From the NCBI RefSeq assembly GCF_000720925.1, contig NZ_JOEE01000001.1, forward strand, positions 124,001-188,000: a stretch of DNA of 64,000 nt, written 5' to 3'. The notes under the pieces were generated by a model that was given only the letters and a program-made list of their open reading frames with translations, ran no database searches and was not told the origin of the DNA. The position numbers and the translations under genes are program-made. The DNA comes from Phycicoccus jejuensis (GTDB lineage: Bacteria > Actinomycetota > Actinomycetes > Actinomycetales > Dermatophilaceae). This document shows, in pieces, positions 54,257 to 62,951 of this stretch. Numbering within the stretch: position 1 is the first letter of the stretch; the number at the start of each line of letters is the position of its first letter.

Positions 54257-56854
54257 TCAGGCGCGGGGCGCGACCGGCTCGCGCTCCGCGGCGTCGGTGG
54301 TGCCGGTCGGCGCGTGCCGGGCGTCCTCCTGCGCGAGGTGGTCGGCCAGCCTGACGCCCTCGACGTCGAGGTCGGGCAGCAGCCGGTCGAGCCAGCGCGG
54401 CATCCACCAGGCGCGCTCGCCGAGGAGGTGCATGACGGCGGGCGTCAGCGTCATCCGGACGACGAACGCGTCGACGAGGACGCCGACCGCGAGACCGAAG
54501 CCGATCGGCCGGACCATCACGAGGTGGCTGTAGGCGAAGCCGAGGAAGACCGACGTCATGATGACCGCCGCTGCCGTGACGACCTTGACGCCGTGGACGA
54601 AGCCGGACCGCACCGCGGTGCGGGCGTCCTCGCCGTGGGAGTGCGCCTCGTGCATGCCCGAGACGAGGAACATCTGGTAGTCCATCGCGAGCCCGAAGAG
54701 CACGCCGATGAGGATGATCGGCATGAACGACAGGATCGGGCCGGGCTGTGTCACACCGAACCACGACCCGAGCCAGCCCCACTGGTGAACCGCGACGGTC
54801 GCTCCGAAGGCCGCCGCCACGGAGAGCAGGAACCCGCCGGTGGCGACGAGCGGCACGACGACCGAGCGGAAGACGACCATGAGGATGAGCAGGGAGAGCC
54901 CGACGACGACGGTCAGGTAGAAGGGCAGTGCCCCCTGGAGCCGGTCGGAGATCTCGATGTTCGCCACCGTCTGCCCGGTGAGGCCGATCTCGATGCCGTC
55001 GTGGCGCTCGAGGAGCGAGGCGGTGCGGCGGATGCCGTCGATGGTGGCCGGCGTTCCCTCGTCGGCCGGGCCGGTGCTCGGGACGACCTGGAACGCGAGC
55101 GTCTCCTTGTCCTCGCTCACGCCGAAGGGCACGACGCTGACGACACCGTCGACCCCGCGCAGCGCCGAGGCGATCGTGGCCTGCGCGTCGAGGACCTGCG
55201 CGTCGGTGCGCGTGCCGTCGACGGCGGGCAGCTCGGCGACGGCGACGACGGGGCCGTTCATCCCCGGGCCGAGCTCGTCGGCGACCGCGGTGTAGGCCGT
55301 GTACGCGCTGGACCCGGTCGGCTCGCTGCCGCCGTCGGGGAGGCCGAGGCGCATGTCGAGGGCGGGCACGGCCATGACGCCGACGAGCGCGACGACCCCG
55401 AGGACGGTGAGCCACGGGTGACGGGTGACCGCCGAGACGTACCAGGCGCCGTGCTCCTCGGGCCGGTCGCTCGCGGCGTCGGCGCGGCTCGTGGCATCCC
55501 CCGGCGTCGCGAACCCGGCCTTGCGCCAGGCCCGTCGGGAGACCACGCGGGTGCCCATGAGGCTCATGACGGCCGGCGCGACGGTGACCGCGACGAGCAC
55601 CGAGACGGCGACCGTGGCGGCCGCGACGAGGCCCATCTCGGCGAGGATCGGGATGCCCGAGAGCACGAGGGCGGCGAGCGCGATGACGACGGTGGCGCCG
55701 GCGAAGGTGACGGCCGAGCCGGCGGTCGCGACCGAGCGGGCCACCGACTCGCGCAGCGGCGTGCCGTGGAGGATGTTCGCGCGGTGCCGGTTGACGATGA
55801 AGAGGGCGTAGTCGATGCCCACCGCGAGGCCGAGCATGAGCGCGAGCGCCGGGGTCGTCGTGTTGAGCTCGACGAAGGCCGTCATCGCCATCGCGCCGCC
55901 GAGGCCGACGCCGACGCCGAGGAGCGCGACGAGCAGGGGCAGGCCGGCCGCGACGAGGCTGCCGAGCACGAGCACGAGGACGAGGAGCGCGACGGCGAGG
56001 CCGAGGATCTCGCCGGGGCCGATGAACTCCAGCGCCTGGGTGATCTCGACGCTGTAGCTCGGGGTGATGCCGGCGGCCTCGAGGATCGGGTCGCCCTTCT
56101 CGGGGATGAGCGCACGGTCCTCCGGCGGGATCGACTGCGCGTTGTCGTCGAACTGCACCTGGATGACGGCGTAGCGGCCGTCCTCGCTGAGCAGCCGGGT
56201 CCCGGCGGAGGCGTCGGCGACGGTCTTGCCGTCGGCGTACTGCGCCTCGCCGGCGAGGAGCTGCTCGCGGGCGTCGGCGAGCTTCTGCTCGCCCTCGGCG
56301 ACCTGCTGCCGACCGGCCTCGACCTGCGCGCGCAGGTCGGCGGTCGCCTGCCCCTCGGGGTCGGTCTTCTCGAGCTGCGCGAGGAACGACTCGCCGCCCG
56401 CGAGCCGGCCCTTGGCGTCGGCGAGCTGCTGCGTGCCGCTCTCGAGCTGCGCGCGGCCCTCGTCGAGCTGCTTCTTGCTGTCGGCGAGCTTCTGCGCCGA
56501 CTCGTCGAGCTGCTGCTGCGAGGCGAAGGGGTCGACGACGCGCTCGACGTGGGGGACCGTCTTCCAGGCGTCCATCGCCTCCGTCACGGCCTGCTTCTGC
56601 GCGTCGGTGAACGAGCCGGAGTCGCTCTCGAGCACGACCCGTCCGAAACCGCCTGCGGCCGCGGGGATCTCGGTGCCCAGGCGCTGGACCACGCGCTCGA
56701 ACTCGGTGCCGGGGATGGACACCTGGCTCGTGAGCGGCGTGCCGACGGTGCCGGCGAGCGTGCCGGCGACGGCGAGGACGGCGACCCAGGCGGCGAGCAC
56801 GCGCCAGGCGTGAGCGGCGCACCAGCGGCCGAGGCGGTACAGGGCGGTGGACAT
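54257..56854 (-). CDS. MMPL/RND-family transporter
   Basis: This 865-residue protein has a first helix near residue 15, an extracytoplasmic domain of about 250 residues with a coiled-coil-like Gln/Lys/Glu region (about 120-225), six helices, a second extracytoplasmic domain and six more helices. It carries the conserved GIDYALFIVNRHR and LFGLAMDYQMFLVS motifs of MMPL proteins. It exports lipids or hydrophobic drugs with proton force. The ATG lies 40 nt after the tetR stop, so they are co-transcribed. Confidence 0.9.
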   Translation of the reverse strand: MSTALYRLGRWCAAHAWRVLAAWVAVLAVAGTLAGTVGTPLTSQVSIPGTEFERVVQRLGTEIPAAAGGFGRVVLESDSGSFTDAQKQAVTEAMDAWKTVPHVERVVDPFASQQQLDESAQKLADSKKQLDEGRAQLESGTQQLADAKGRLAGGESFLAQLEKTDPEGQATADLRAQVEAGRQQVAEGEQKLADAREQLLAGEAQYADGKTVADASAGTRLLSEDGRYAVIQVQFDDNAQSIPPEDRALIPEKGDPILEAAGITPSYSVEITQALEFIGPGEILGLAVALLVLVLVLGSLVAAGLPLLVALLGVGVGLGGAMAMTAFVELNTTTPALALMLGLAVGIDYALFIVNRHRANILHGTPLRESVARSVATAGSAVTFAGATVVIALAALVLSGIPILAEMGLVAAATVAVSVLVAVTVAPAVMSLMGTRVVSRRAWRKAGFATPGDATSRADAASDRPEEHGAWYVSAVTRHPWLTVLGVVALVGVMAVPALDMRLGLPDGGSEPTGSSAYTAYTAVADELGPGMNGPVVAVAELPAVDGTRTDAQVLDAQATIASALRGVDGVVSVVPFGVSEDKETLAFQVVPSTGPADEGTPATIDGIRRTASLLERHDGIEIGLTGQTVANIEISDRLQGALPFYLTVVVGLSLLILMVVFRSVVVPLVATGGFLLSVAAAFGATVAVHQWGWLGSWFGVTQPGPILSFMPIILIGVLFGLAMDYQMFLVSGMHEAHSHGEDARTAVRSGFVHGVKVVTAAAVIMTSVFLGFAYSHLVMVRPIGFGLAVGVLVDAFVVRMTLTPAVMHLLGERAWWMPRWLDRLLPDLDVEGVRLADHLAQEDARHAPTGTTDAAEREPVAPRA

Positions 56855-56893
56855 GCGGGCCTCCGGGGCGGGAGAGGGTCGGGCGGCGGTGGG

Positions 56894-57535
56894 TCAGGCG
56901 GGGCGGACGGCGGTGTCCGGGAGGGCAGGACGGGAGAGGCTGTGCAGGGCGGCGGCGAACATCGCGAGGAAGCCCGGGGCGTCGGTGTCGGTGGGCTCGG
57001 TGACGGCGTGGCGGGCCCAGACCCGCAGGGCGGCCTCACCGGCGCCGACGACGGTGCTCGCGAGGGTGGCGACCTCGAGCTCGGTCGGGCCCGGCCCGAG
57101 GCGCTCGCGCAGCCAGGCCTCGAACCAGTCGAGCCAGGCGTGCAGCTCGGCGAGGATGAGGCCCTTGGCGTGCGGGGAGGCCTCGCCGGCGGCGGCGAGG
57201 GCGCCGATGCGCTGGACGAGCTCGAGGTCGGAGGGGTCGTCGACGACCGAGAGGAGGGAGTCGCGGACCGGCTCGCCGGCCGGGCGGTCCTCGAGGCGGC
57301 GGCTCAGCGAGGCGAAGAACTCCGCGACGCTCGCGGTGAGCACCGACTCCACGGAGGGGAAGTAGTTGAAGAAGGTGCGGCGCGAGACCCCGGCGCGGTC
57401 GGCGACGGCCTCGGCGGTCACCGCGTCGACGCCCTCGTCCCGGACGATCTGGTACGCCGCGAGGGCGAGGTCGTGGCGGGTCCGCTCGCGCTTGCGGTCG
57501 CGCAGCGAGGTCGTCACGCAGGTCGCTCGGCTCAC
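56894..57535 (-). CDS. TetR-family transcriptional regulator
   Basis: This 213-residue protein has the TetR helix-turn-helix (ALAAYQIVRDEGVDAVTAEA, VADRAGVSRRTFFNYFPS) and a ligand-binding domain. It should repress itself and the MMPL transporter. The GTG at 57535 is 6 nt after TACGCT, and a GC-centred dyad lies right upstream. Longer starts exist but lack that context. Confidence 0.9.
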   Translation of the reverse strand: MSRATCVTTSLRDRKRERTRHDLALAAYQIVRDEGVDAVTAEAVADRAGVSRRTFFNYFPSVESVLTASVAEFFASLSRRLEDRPAGEPVRDSLLSVVDDPSDLELVQRIGALAAAGEASPHAKGLILAELHAWLDWFEAWLRERLGPGPTELEVATLASTVVGAGEAALRVWARHAVTEPTDTDAPGFLAMFAAALHSLSRPALPDTAVRPA

Positions 57536-57541
57536 CGGACC

Positions 57542-57547
57542 AGCGTA
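57542..57547 (-). promoter_or_regulatory. -10 hexamer TACGCT of a leaderless promoter (tetR-MMPL)
   Basis: TACGCT on the minus strand ends 6 nt before the GTG at 57535. Confidence 0.6.
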
Positions 57548-57555
57548 GGCACTCG

Positions 57556-57571
57556 TTGCACGCCGGTGCAA
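57556..57571 (-). promoter_or_regulatory. Putative TetR operator TTGCACGCCGGTGCAA
   Basis: A dyad with 6-bp arms (TTGCAC/GTGCAA) lies 8 bp upstream of the -10 hexamer, over the -35 region. Its fit for the adjacent TetR protein is inference from position. Confidence 0.5.
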
Positions 57572-57638
57572 ATCTGCACCCCCATGCATTCGACAACCCT
57601 TCCCGCCCGGCGCCTCACCTTTTCGGGGTCACCCCATC

Positions 57639-57692
57639 CGCGAACGCGGGTGAAACCGCCGGGAAAGGCCGGCGTGTTCACACACGTTCGCG
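57639..57692. repeat. 54-bp palindrome (family A, third copy)
   Basis: Starts CGCGAACGCGGGTGAAACCG and ends with the matching arm, loop AAA. The flanks CGAACGCG and CACACGTTCG resemble the copies beside fumC. It lies between the tetR gene and the next hypothetical gene. Confidence 0.75.
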
Positions 57693-57720
57693 AAGAGACG
57701 GGAGGAGCGGCGGGGCGGGG

Positions 57721-58584
57721 TCAGGTGGTGCGGGTCAGGCGGTCGACGGCCCGGCGGGCGGCGGTGGCGGCGTCCTGCGCGGTGCGCTCGTCGCGGGTGC
57801 TCGCGAGCTGCGCCCGGCGGGCGTCGTGCTCGACCTCGGAGGATGCCGTCAGCTGGTCCTCGAGGTCGGCCACGGCGGCGCGGGCCTGCGCCAGGCGCGC
57901 CGCGACCTCCTCCCGACGGCGCGCGGCCGAGGTCGCCCGTCGCCGGGCGTCCTCCGCGGCCACGCGGGCCTGCTCCAGCGCGCCCTCCGCCCGCTCGGCC
58001 GCCGTGCGCGCTGCCGCGAGCGCGGCCTCGTCGCGCGCCGCCCGGTCGGCGGTCGCCGCCCGCCGCGCCGGCGGGGTGTCGGCCCCCAGCGCGACGACCC
58101 GCGAGAGGTCGACGGGCTCGAGGCCGCTCGCGCTGACGGTGTCGACCATCCGCCCCGTCGCGAGGGCCGACCCGACCCCGGCGTCGACCATCGCCGAGCG
58201 CAGCGTCTCCTCGACCGCCCCGACGACCGCGGCGGACACCGGCTTCCCCTCACCACGCACCGCGTCGACCGCCTGCCGGGCCACCGCCCGGGTCAGCTCG
58301 CGCCGCTGGGCGTCGAGGGCGCGCAGCTCGGCGGCCGCCAGCGTGCCCTGCGCCGCCCGCAGCCGGGCGCCGAGCTCGAGCACGCCCTCCACCTGCTCCG
58401 GGTCGTCGCGGACCAGCCGGTTGAGCACCCACGCCCCGGCCGTCGGCTTGCGCAGCGTGCGCAGGCGCGCGGCCAGCTCCGCGTCACCGGACGACTTCGC
58501 CTCCGCCGCAGCCGCGTTGCGGGCCGCGGTGAACTCCTCCGGCAGCAGGCCGTAGAGCTCGTCGGCGACGTCCTCGATGCTCAC
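57721..58584 (-). CDS. Conserved hypothetical coiled-coil protein
   Basis: This 287-residue protein starts SIEDVADELYGLLPEEFTAA and contains LRKPTAGAWVLNRLVRDDP. A long Ala/Arg/Glu-rich stretch (about 185-270) should form coiled coil. Similar proteins occur in actinobacteria without a known role. The GTG start is 6 nt after GACGAT, so a leaderless start is likely. Confidence 0.75.
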   Translation of the reverse strand: MSIEDVADELYGLLPEEFTAARNAAAAEAKSSGDAELAARLRTLRKPTAGAWVLNRLVRDDPEQVEGVLELGARLRAAQGTLAAAELRALDAQRRELTRAVARQAVDAVRGEGKPVSAAVVGAVEETLRSAMVDAGVGSALATGRMVDTVSASGLEPVDLSRVVALGADTPPARRAATADRAARDEAALAAARTAAERAEGALEQARVAAEDARRRATSAARRREEVAARLAQARAAVADLEDQLTASSEVEHDARRAQLASTRDERTAQDAATAARRAVDRLTRTT

Positions 58585-58624
58585 CCGCCCATCGTCGCAG
58601 CCGGAGCACCGGCCGGCACGCGGC

Positions 58625-59338
58625 TCAGCCGCCGAGCGACCCGACGGCCCGGGCGACGATCAGCAGCGACACGAGGAGCGCCGCGGTCGCCTGGCTGGCC
58701 ATGAGCAGCTTGGCCCGGGTGCTCAGCGGCATCGTGTCAGTCGGGCTGAACGCGCTCGAGTTCGTCACCGACACGTAGAGGTAGTCGACGAACAGCGGCA
58801 CCCATCCGCTCGTGCGGCTCGACGACACCGCGACCTCCGCGACGGTGTCGTGGTCCTCGTCCTGCGAGAAGCGCCAGTCGGCGGGCGGCAGCCGGTCGCG
58901 GCGCTCCCGGTGCCGGGCGACCGGGCCGCCGCGGTCGAGCTCCCAGTAGAGGAGCGCGTAGCCGACGACGCCGGTGAGCCACACCTGCATCCCGCCGAGC
59001 AGCAGGCCTCCGGGGTCGGCCGACGAGTCCGAGAGCGTCGCCACGAGCATCCCGAGCGCGACGAGGTTGCTGAGGATGACGACGCACGCCAGCCCGACCG
59101 ACACCCACCGCGACCACCGCGTCCGCCGGACGAGGCGTACCGGGTTGACGAGGACGAGCGACAGGAGCAGCAGCACCTCGACCGCGGGGATGGCCAGGCG
59201 CGGCCCGACGAGCAGCGGCTGCGGCAGCAGCGCGTACGTGACGATGGCGACGAGGACCGCCACCGCCGGCGGCAGGCGGTGCTCGCCCTCGCCCGCCCGG
59301 CGGTGCTCGAGCTCGGCGTCCAGGTCGTCGTGCGCCAT
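58625..59338 (-). CDS. DUF1345-like membrane protein
   Basis: This 237-residue protein has about five helices with the segment WVPLFVDYLYVSVTNSSAFS, followed by PTDTMPLSTRAKLLMASQAT, typical of DUF1345 proteins. Function unknown. The ATG at 59338 is 6 nt after TACGGT, which favours it over the longer ATG at 59359. Confidence 0.8.
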   Translation of the reverse strand: MAHDDLDAELEHRRAGEGEHRLPPAVAVLVAIVTYALLPQPLLVGPRLAIPAVEVLLLLSLVLVNPVRLVRRTRWSRWVSVGLACVVILSNLVALGMLVATLSDSSADPGGLLLGGMQVWLTGVVGYALLYWELDRGGPVARHRERRDRLPPADWRFSQDEDHDTVAEVAVSSSRTSGWVPLFVDYLYVSVTNSSAFSPTDTMPLSTRAKLLMASQATAALLVSLLIVARAVGSLGG

Positions 59339-59344
59339 CTCCGG

Positions 59345-59350
59345 ACCGTA
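59345..59350 (-). promoter_or_regulatory. -10 hexamer TACGGT of a leaderless promoter
   Basis: Minus-strand TACGGT ends 6 nt before the ATG at 59338. Confidence 0.55.
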
Positions 59351-59450
59351 TCGCCGCATGCCGGTGCCCGGGCGGGCTGCAGCCGCACCGACCCCGCGCG
59401 GAGGACCGACCGCCGGAGCCGGGCGGGCCGGTCGTGGGACGCTGGGGGAC

Positions 59451-61169
59451 ATGGCCGACAGCCCCAGCACCGACCGCCGCGCCGACGCCCTCCTCCGGCG
59501 GATCCGCGAGTCCGTCATCGGGGAGGACCACGTGATGCAGACCCCGTACGGCCCGCGCCGCGTGACGTACGCCGACTACACCGCGAGCGGTCGCGCGCTG
59601 TCGTTCATCGAGGACTTCCTGCGCGACGAGGTCCTGCCCGCGTACGCCAACACGCACACCGAGTCCAGCGGCACGGGCCTGCAGACCACCCGGCTGCGGG
59701 AGGATGCCCGCCGGATCATCCACGACGCCGTCCACGGGGACGACGACACCGTCGTGGTCTTCGCCGGGTCGGGCTGCACCGGCGCGATCGACAAGCTCGT
59801 CGGGGTCCTCGGCCTGCGCGTCCCGAGCGCCCTCGAGGACCGATGGCACCTGACCGACGCGATCCCGGCCGAGGCGCGGCCGGTCGTGTTCATCGGGCCG
59901 TACGAGCACCACAGCAACGAGATCCCGTGGCGCGAGACGATCGCCGACGTCGTGACCATCCGCGAGGACGCCGACGGACGTATCGACGCGACCCACCTCG
60001 AGGCGCGCCTCGCCGAGCACGCCGGCCGGCCGCTGCTCATCGGGTCCTTCAGCGCGGCGAGCAACGTCACCGGCATCGTCAGCGACACCCATGGCATCTC
60101 CGCGCTGCTGCACCGGCACGGCGCGCTCGCGTTCTGGGACTTCGCCGCCGCCGGCCCGTACGTCGACATCGAGATGACCGCGCCGGGCGACGGTGACCCG
60201 CTGGCGTACAAGGACGCGATCTTCCTCTCGCCGCACAAGTTCATCGGCGGCCCCTCGACCCCCGGCGTCCTCGTCGCCCGCCGCGAGCTCTTCGCCAACC
60301 GCGTGCCGGTGACCCCCGGCGGCGGCACGGTCGCGTACGTCAACCCCGAGGACCACGCCTACCTCCCCGACCCCGCGCACCGCGAGGAGGGGGGCACGCC
60401 GGCGATCATCGAGTCGATCCGCGCCGGGCTCGTCTTCCAGCTCAAGGAGGCCGTCGGCGTCGACACCATCCGCGCCCGGGAGGAGCGCTTCCTCGAGCGG
60501 GCCGTCACCGCCTGGCGCGACGAGCCGGCGCTGGAGATCCTCGGCAACCTCGAGCTGAAGCGGCTCTCTATCGTCTCGTTCGTCGTCCGCTCCCCCTCGG
60601 GCAGCCACCTGCACCACAACTACGTCGTCGCGCTGCTCAACGACCTCTTCGGCATCCAGTCCCGCGGGGGATGCTCGTGCGCCGGCCCCTACGGCCACCG
60701 GCTGCTCGGCATCGACCTCGAGCGCAGCCACGAGTTCGAGCGCGAGATCACCGGCGGCTGCGAGGGCATCAAGCCCGGCTGGGTCCGGGTGAACTTCAAC
60801 TACTTCCTGTCCGACGCGGTCGCCGACTACGTCGTCGAGGCGGTCCGGATGGTCGCCCGCGACGGCTGGCGCCTGCTCGGCGACTACACGTTCTGCCCGG
60901 AGACCGGGATGTGGCGCCACCGCCGCGGCGTCGTCGAGCCGCCGGTGCGCCTGGCCGACGTCGTCTACGGCGACGACGGCTCGGTGACGATGCCGGCCTC
61001 GGACGCGCGCGGCGGCGAGGAGATGCTCGCCGAGCACCTGCGCGAGGCCGCCGCGGTGCTGGCCGCGGCCGACGCGCCGGACCTCGGCCGGCCGGACCAC
61101 CACGTCTCGGCCGACTTCGAGCACCTGCGCTGGTTCGACCTGCCCGACGGCGTCGTCGTCCGGGCCTGA
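59451..61169 (+). CDS. Class V-fold PLP-dependent aminotransferase-like protein
   Basis: This 572-residue protein has a fold-type I core with HHSNEIPW, the motif WDFAAAGPYVDI and the PLP lysine in FLSPHKFIGGPSTPG. The Cys in RGGCSCAGPYGH lies where SufS-type enzymes have an active cysteine loop. It is about 160 residues longer than SufS, with a C-terminal extension. A cysteine-desulfurase-like or lyase activity is possible, but the family role is not established. GACGCT ends 7 nt before the ATG. Confidence 0.8.
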   Translation: MADSPSTDRRADALLRRIRESVIGEDHVMQTPYGPRRVTYADYTASGRALSFIEDFLRDEVLPAYANTHTESSGTGLQTTRLREDARRIIHDAVHGDDDTVVVFAGSGCTGAIDKLVGVLGLRVPSALEDRWHLTDAIPAEARPVVFIGPYEHHSNEIPWRETIADVVTIREDADGRIDATHLEARLAEHAGRPLLIGSFSAASNVTGIVSDTHGISALLHRHGALAFWDFAAAGPYVDIEMTAPGDGDPLAYKDAIFLSPHKFIGGPSTPGVLVARRELFANRVPVTPGGGTVAYVNPEDHAYLPDPAHREEGGTPAIIESIRAGLVFQLKEAVGVDTIRAREERFLERAVTAWRDEPALEILGNLELKRLSIVSFVVRSPSGSHLHHNYVVALLNDLFGIQSRGGCSCAGPYGHRLLGIDLERSHEFEREITGGCEGIKPGWVRVNFNYFLSDAVADYVVEAVRMVARDGWRLLGDYTFCPETGMWRHRRGVVEPPVRLADVVYGDDGSVTMPASDARGGEEMLAEHLREAAAVLAAADAPDLGRPDHHVSADFEHLRWFDLPDGVVVRA

Positions 61170-61185
61170 GCCCGACCCCGCCTCG

Positions 61186-61503
61186 TCAGAGGGTGCGGGT
61201 GGCGGTGACGGCGCCGGCGTCGAGCGGGCCGTAGAGGTGCGGGAACTGCTCGTCGGTGCCCTCGGGCGCCTCCCACCGCACCGGTGAGCTGAGCCGCTGG
61301 GGGTCGATGGTCAGCAGGACGAGCTCGTCGTCGACGTCGGCGTAGAACCGTTCCAGGACACCGGGCCACTGCTCGCTCGTCGAGAGGTGGATGAAGCCCA
61401 CCTCGCCGAGGGAGAGGCCCTGCGTCGACTGCTCGTAGCGTCCGATCGCGCGGGCCTTCTCCCACTGCTCGGCGTGGGCGATGTGGAAGAGGTCGTCGGT
61501 CAC
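61186..61503 (-). CDS. DUF952-family protein
   Basis: This 105-residue protein has LFHIAHAEQWEKARAIGRYE and the late HLYGPLDAGAVTAT, typical of DUF952. These small proteins resemble glutathione-S-transferase-adjacent or ADP-ribosylation folds; role unknown. The GTG is 6 nt after CACCCT. It converges on the PLP gene. Confidence 0.8.
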   Translation of the reverse strand: MTDDLFHIAHAEQWEKARAIGRYEQSTQGLSLGEVGFIHLSTSEQWPGVLERFYADVDDELVLLTIDPQRLSSPVRWEAPEGTDEQFPHLYGPLDAGAVTATRTL

Positions 61504-61550
61504 GGCAGCAGGGTGCCACGAGTCGGCGGCGTCGGCCCGTCGGGGAGGCG

Positions 61551-61556
61551 TAGGGT
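61551..61556 (+). promoter_or_regulatory. -10 hexamer TAGGGT of a leaderless promoter
   Basis: TAGGGT ends 7 nt before the GTG at 61564. Confidence 0.5.
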
Positions 61557-61563
61557 CCGGCGG

Positions 61564-62049
61564 GTGAGCCAGCGCACGCGCCCCGCGACCCGTGACGACG
61601 TCCCCGCCATCCAGCGGATGGTCCACGCCCTCGCCGAGTACGAGCGCGAGCCGGACGCCGTCGAGTCCACCGAGCGGCACGTCCTCGAGGCGCTCTTTCC
61701 CGACGGCGGCGCCACCTCGACCTTCGCGCACGTCGCCGAGGTCGACGGCGAGGTCGTCGGGATGGCCGTCTGGTTCCTCAGCTACTCGACGTGGACCGGC
61801 CGCCACGGCATCTGGCTCGAGGACCTCTGGGTCGACCCGGCGCACCGCGGCTCGGGGCTCGGCAAGGAGCTGCTCGCCGCGCTGGCGCAGGTGTGCGTCG
61901 AACGGGACTACCGCCGCTTGGAGTGGTGGGTCCTCAACTGGAACACCCCGAGCATCGGCTTCTACGAGTCCATCGGGGCCGTGGCGCAGGGCGAGTGGAC
62001 GACCTACCGGCTCGACGGTGCCGCGCTGGCCGCCCTCGCCGCCGGCTGA
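61564..62049 (+). CDS. GNAT-family N-acetyltransferase (diamine-type)
   Basis: This 161-residue protein has the acetyl-CoA loop VDPAHRGSGLGKELLAALAQ and the strand WWVLNWNTPSIGFYESIGA, close to diamine/thialysine N-acetyltransferases. It may acetylate a polyamine or lysine analogue. The GTG start has a TAGGGT hexamer 7 nt before it. Confidence 0.85.
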   Translation: MSQRTRPATRDDVPAIQRMVHALAEYEREPDAVESTERHVLEALFPDGGATSTFAHVAEVDGEVVGMAVWFLSYSTWTGRHGIWLEDLWVDPAHRGSGLGKELLAALAQVCVERDYRRLEWWVLNWNTPSIGFYESIGAVAQGEWTTYRLDGAALAALAAG

Positions 62050-62094
62050 CCGGCCGGGGTCGGTCCGCCCGACCCCGGCCGGCCACTCAGGGGC

Positions 62095-62563
62095 TCAGTA
62101 CCAGGGCGTCCACGCGGCGTAGACCGTGTTGGTCGCACCGTTGGGGTCGATGATCCCGCGGGCGCGCGCCTTGAGCGGGTCCTTGTCCCAGAGCATCGTC
62201 GTGTAGCAGTCCTGCCCGCCCTCGGGCGTGTAGCAGGTGGGCGAGTGCTTGCCGTCGCTGCGCGCGACGTAGCCCTGGGGGACGTACGTCTGGTTCGCGA
62301 CGGGCTTGACCCCGTGGACGTGGGCCCACGCCGCGTGGCAGTGCACGGAGTACATGAGGTCGACGTACCCCCGGGCGTTGCCGGAGCCGTCGCGGATGAT
62401 GGTGTGGTAGATGACCTGCTGGTCGGCGCGGCAGCCGACGTCGCGCGGGTGCTTGCCGTTGACGTCGCCGGGGCCGATGGCGGCGAAGGCCGGGGCGGCG
62501 GCTCCGACGGCGGTGCCGACGGCGAGCAGTGCGGCGGCCGCGAGGCGGCCGGTCCTGGTGCGG
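62095..62563 (-). pseudogene. Secreted-protein gene, copy 2, without its start codon
   Basis: The frame RTRTGRLAAAALLAVGTAVG is a signal peptide (ending PAFA) followed by a mature part of about 120 residues: NGKHPRDVGCRADQQVIYHT, then cysteines and W/D-rich segments to TPWY at the end. No ATG, GTG or TTG precedes the signal peptide in this frame; the frame runs on into the end of copy 1. I do not recognise the family with certainty (possibly a small extracellular or DUF2690-like protein). It is nearly identical to copy 1 over about 118 bp at its 5' end. Confidence 0.7.
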
Positions 62564-62951
62564 CGGGTCCTTGTCCCACACCATCGTCGACCAGCAGTCC
62601 TGGCTCCCGAGCGCGGCGCCGCACGTGGGTGACTGCTTGCCGTCGTTGCGCTCGACCTTCGCGTGCGCGACGTAGGTCTGCCCCTGGTTCGGGCGCGTGG
62701 AGTGGGCGTGGGCCCAGGCGGCGTGGCAGTGAACGGAGTACATGAGGTCGACGTAGCCGATCGTGTTGCCGGCGTTGTCGTGGAGGAGCTTGTGGTAGAT
62801 CGTCTGCTGGTCGGCGCGGCAGCCGGCCTCGGACGGGTGCTTGCCGTTGACATCGCCGGGGCCGATGGCGGCGAAGGCCGGGGCGGCGGCTCCGACGGCG
62901 GTGCCGACGGCGAGCAGTGCGGCGGCCGCGAGGCGGCCGGTCCTGGTGCGG
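62564..62951 (-). pseudogene. Secreted-protein gene, copy 1, truncated at both ends
   Basis: The frame has the same signal peptide and NGKHPSEAGCRADQQTIYHK, continuing to MVWDKDP, where copy 2 has further residues LKARARGIIDP. It stops matching copy 2 there and runs into copy 2's signal peptide. No start codon precedes it; the upstream bases belong to the aminopropyltransferase-like gene. The 388-bp offset between the two copies, with the same junction twice, points to a duplication or assembly collapse. Confidence 0.7.
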
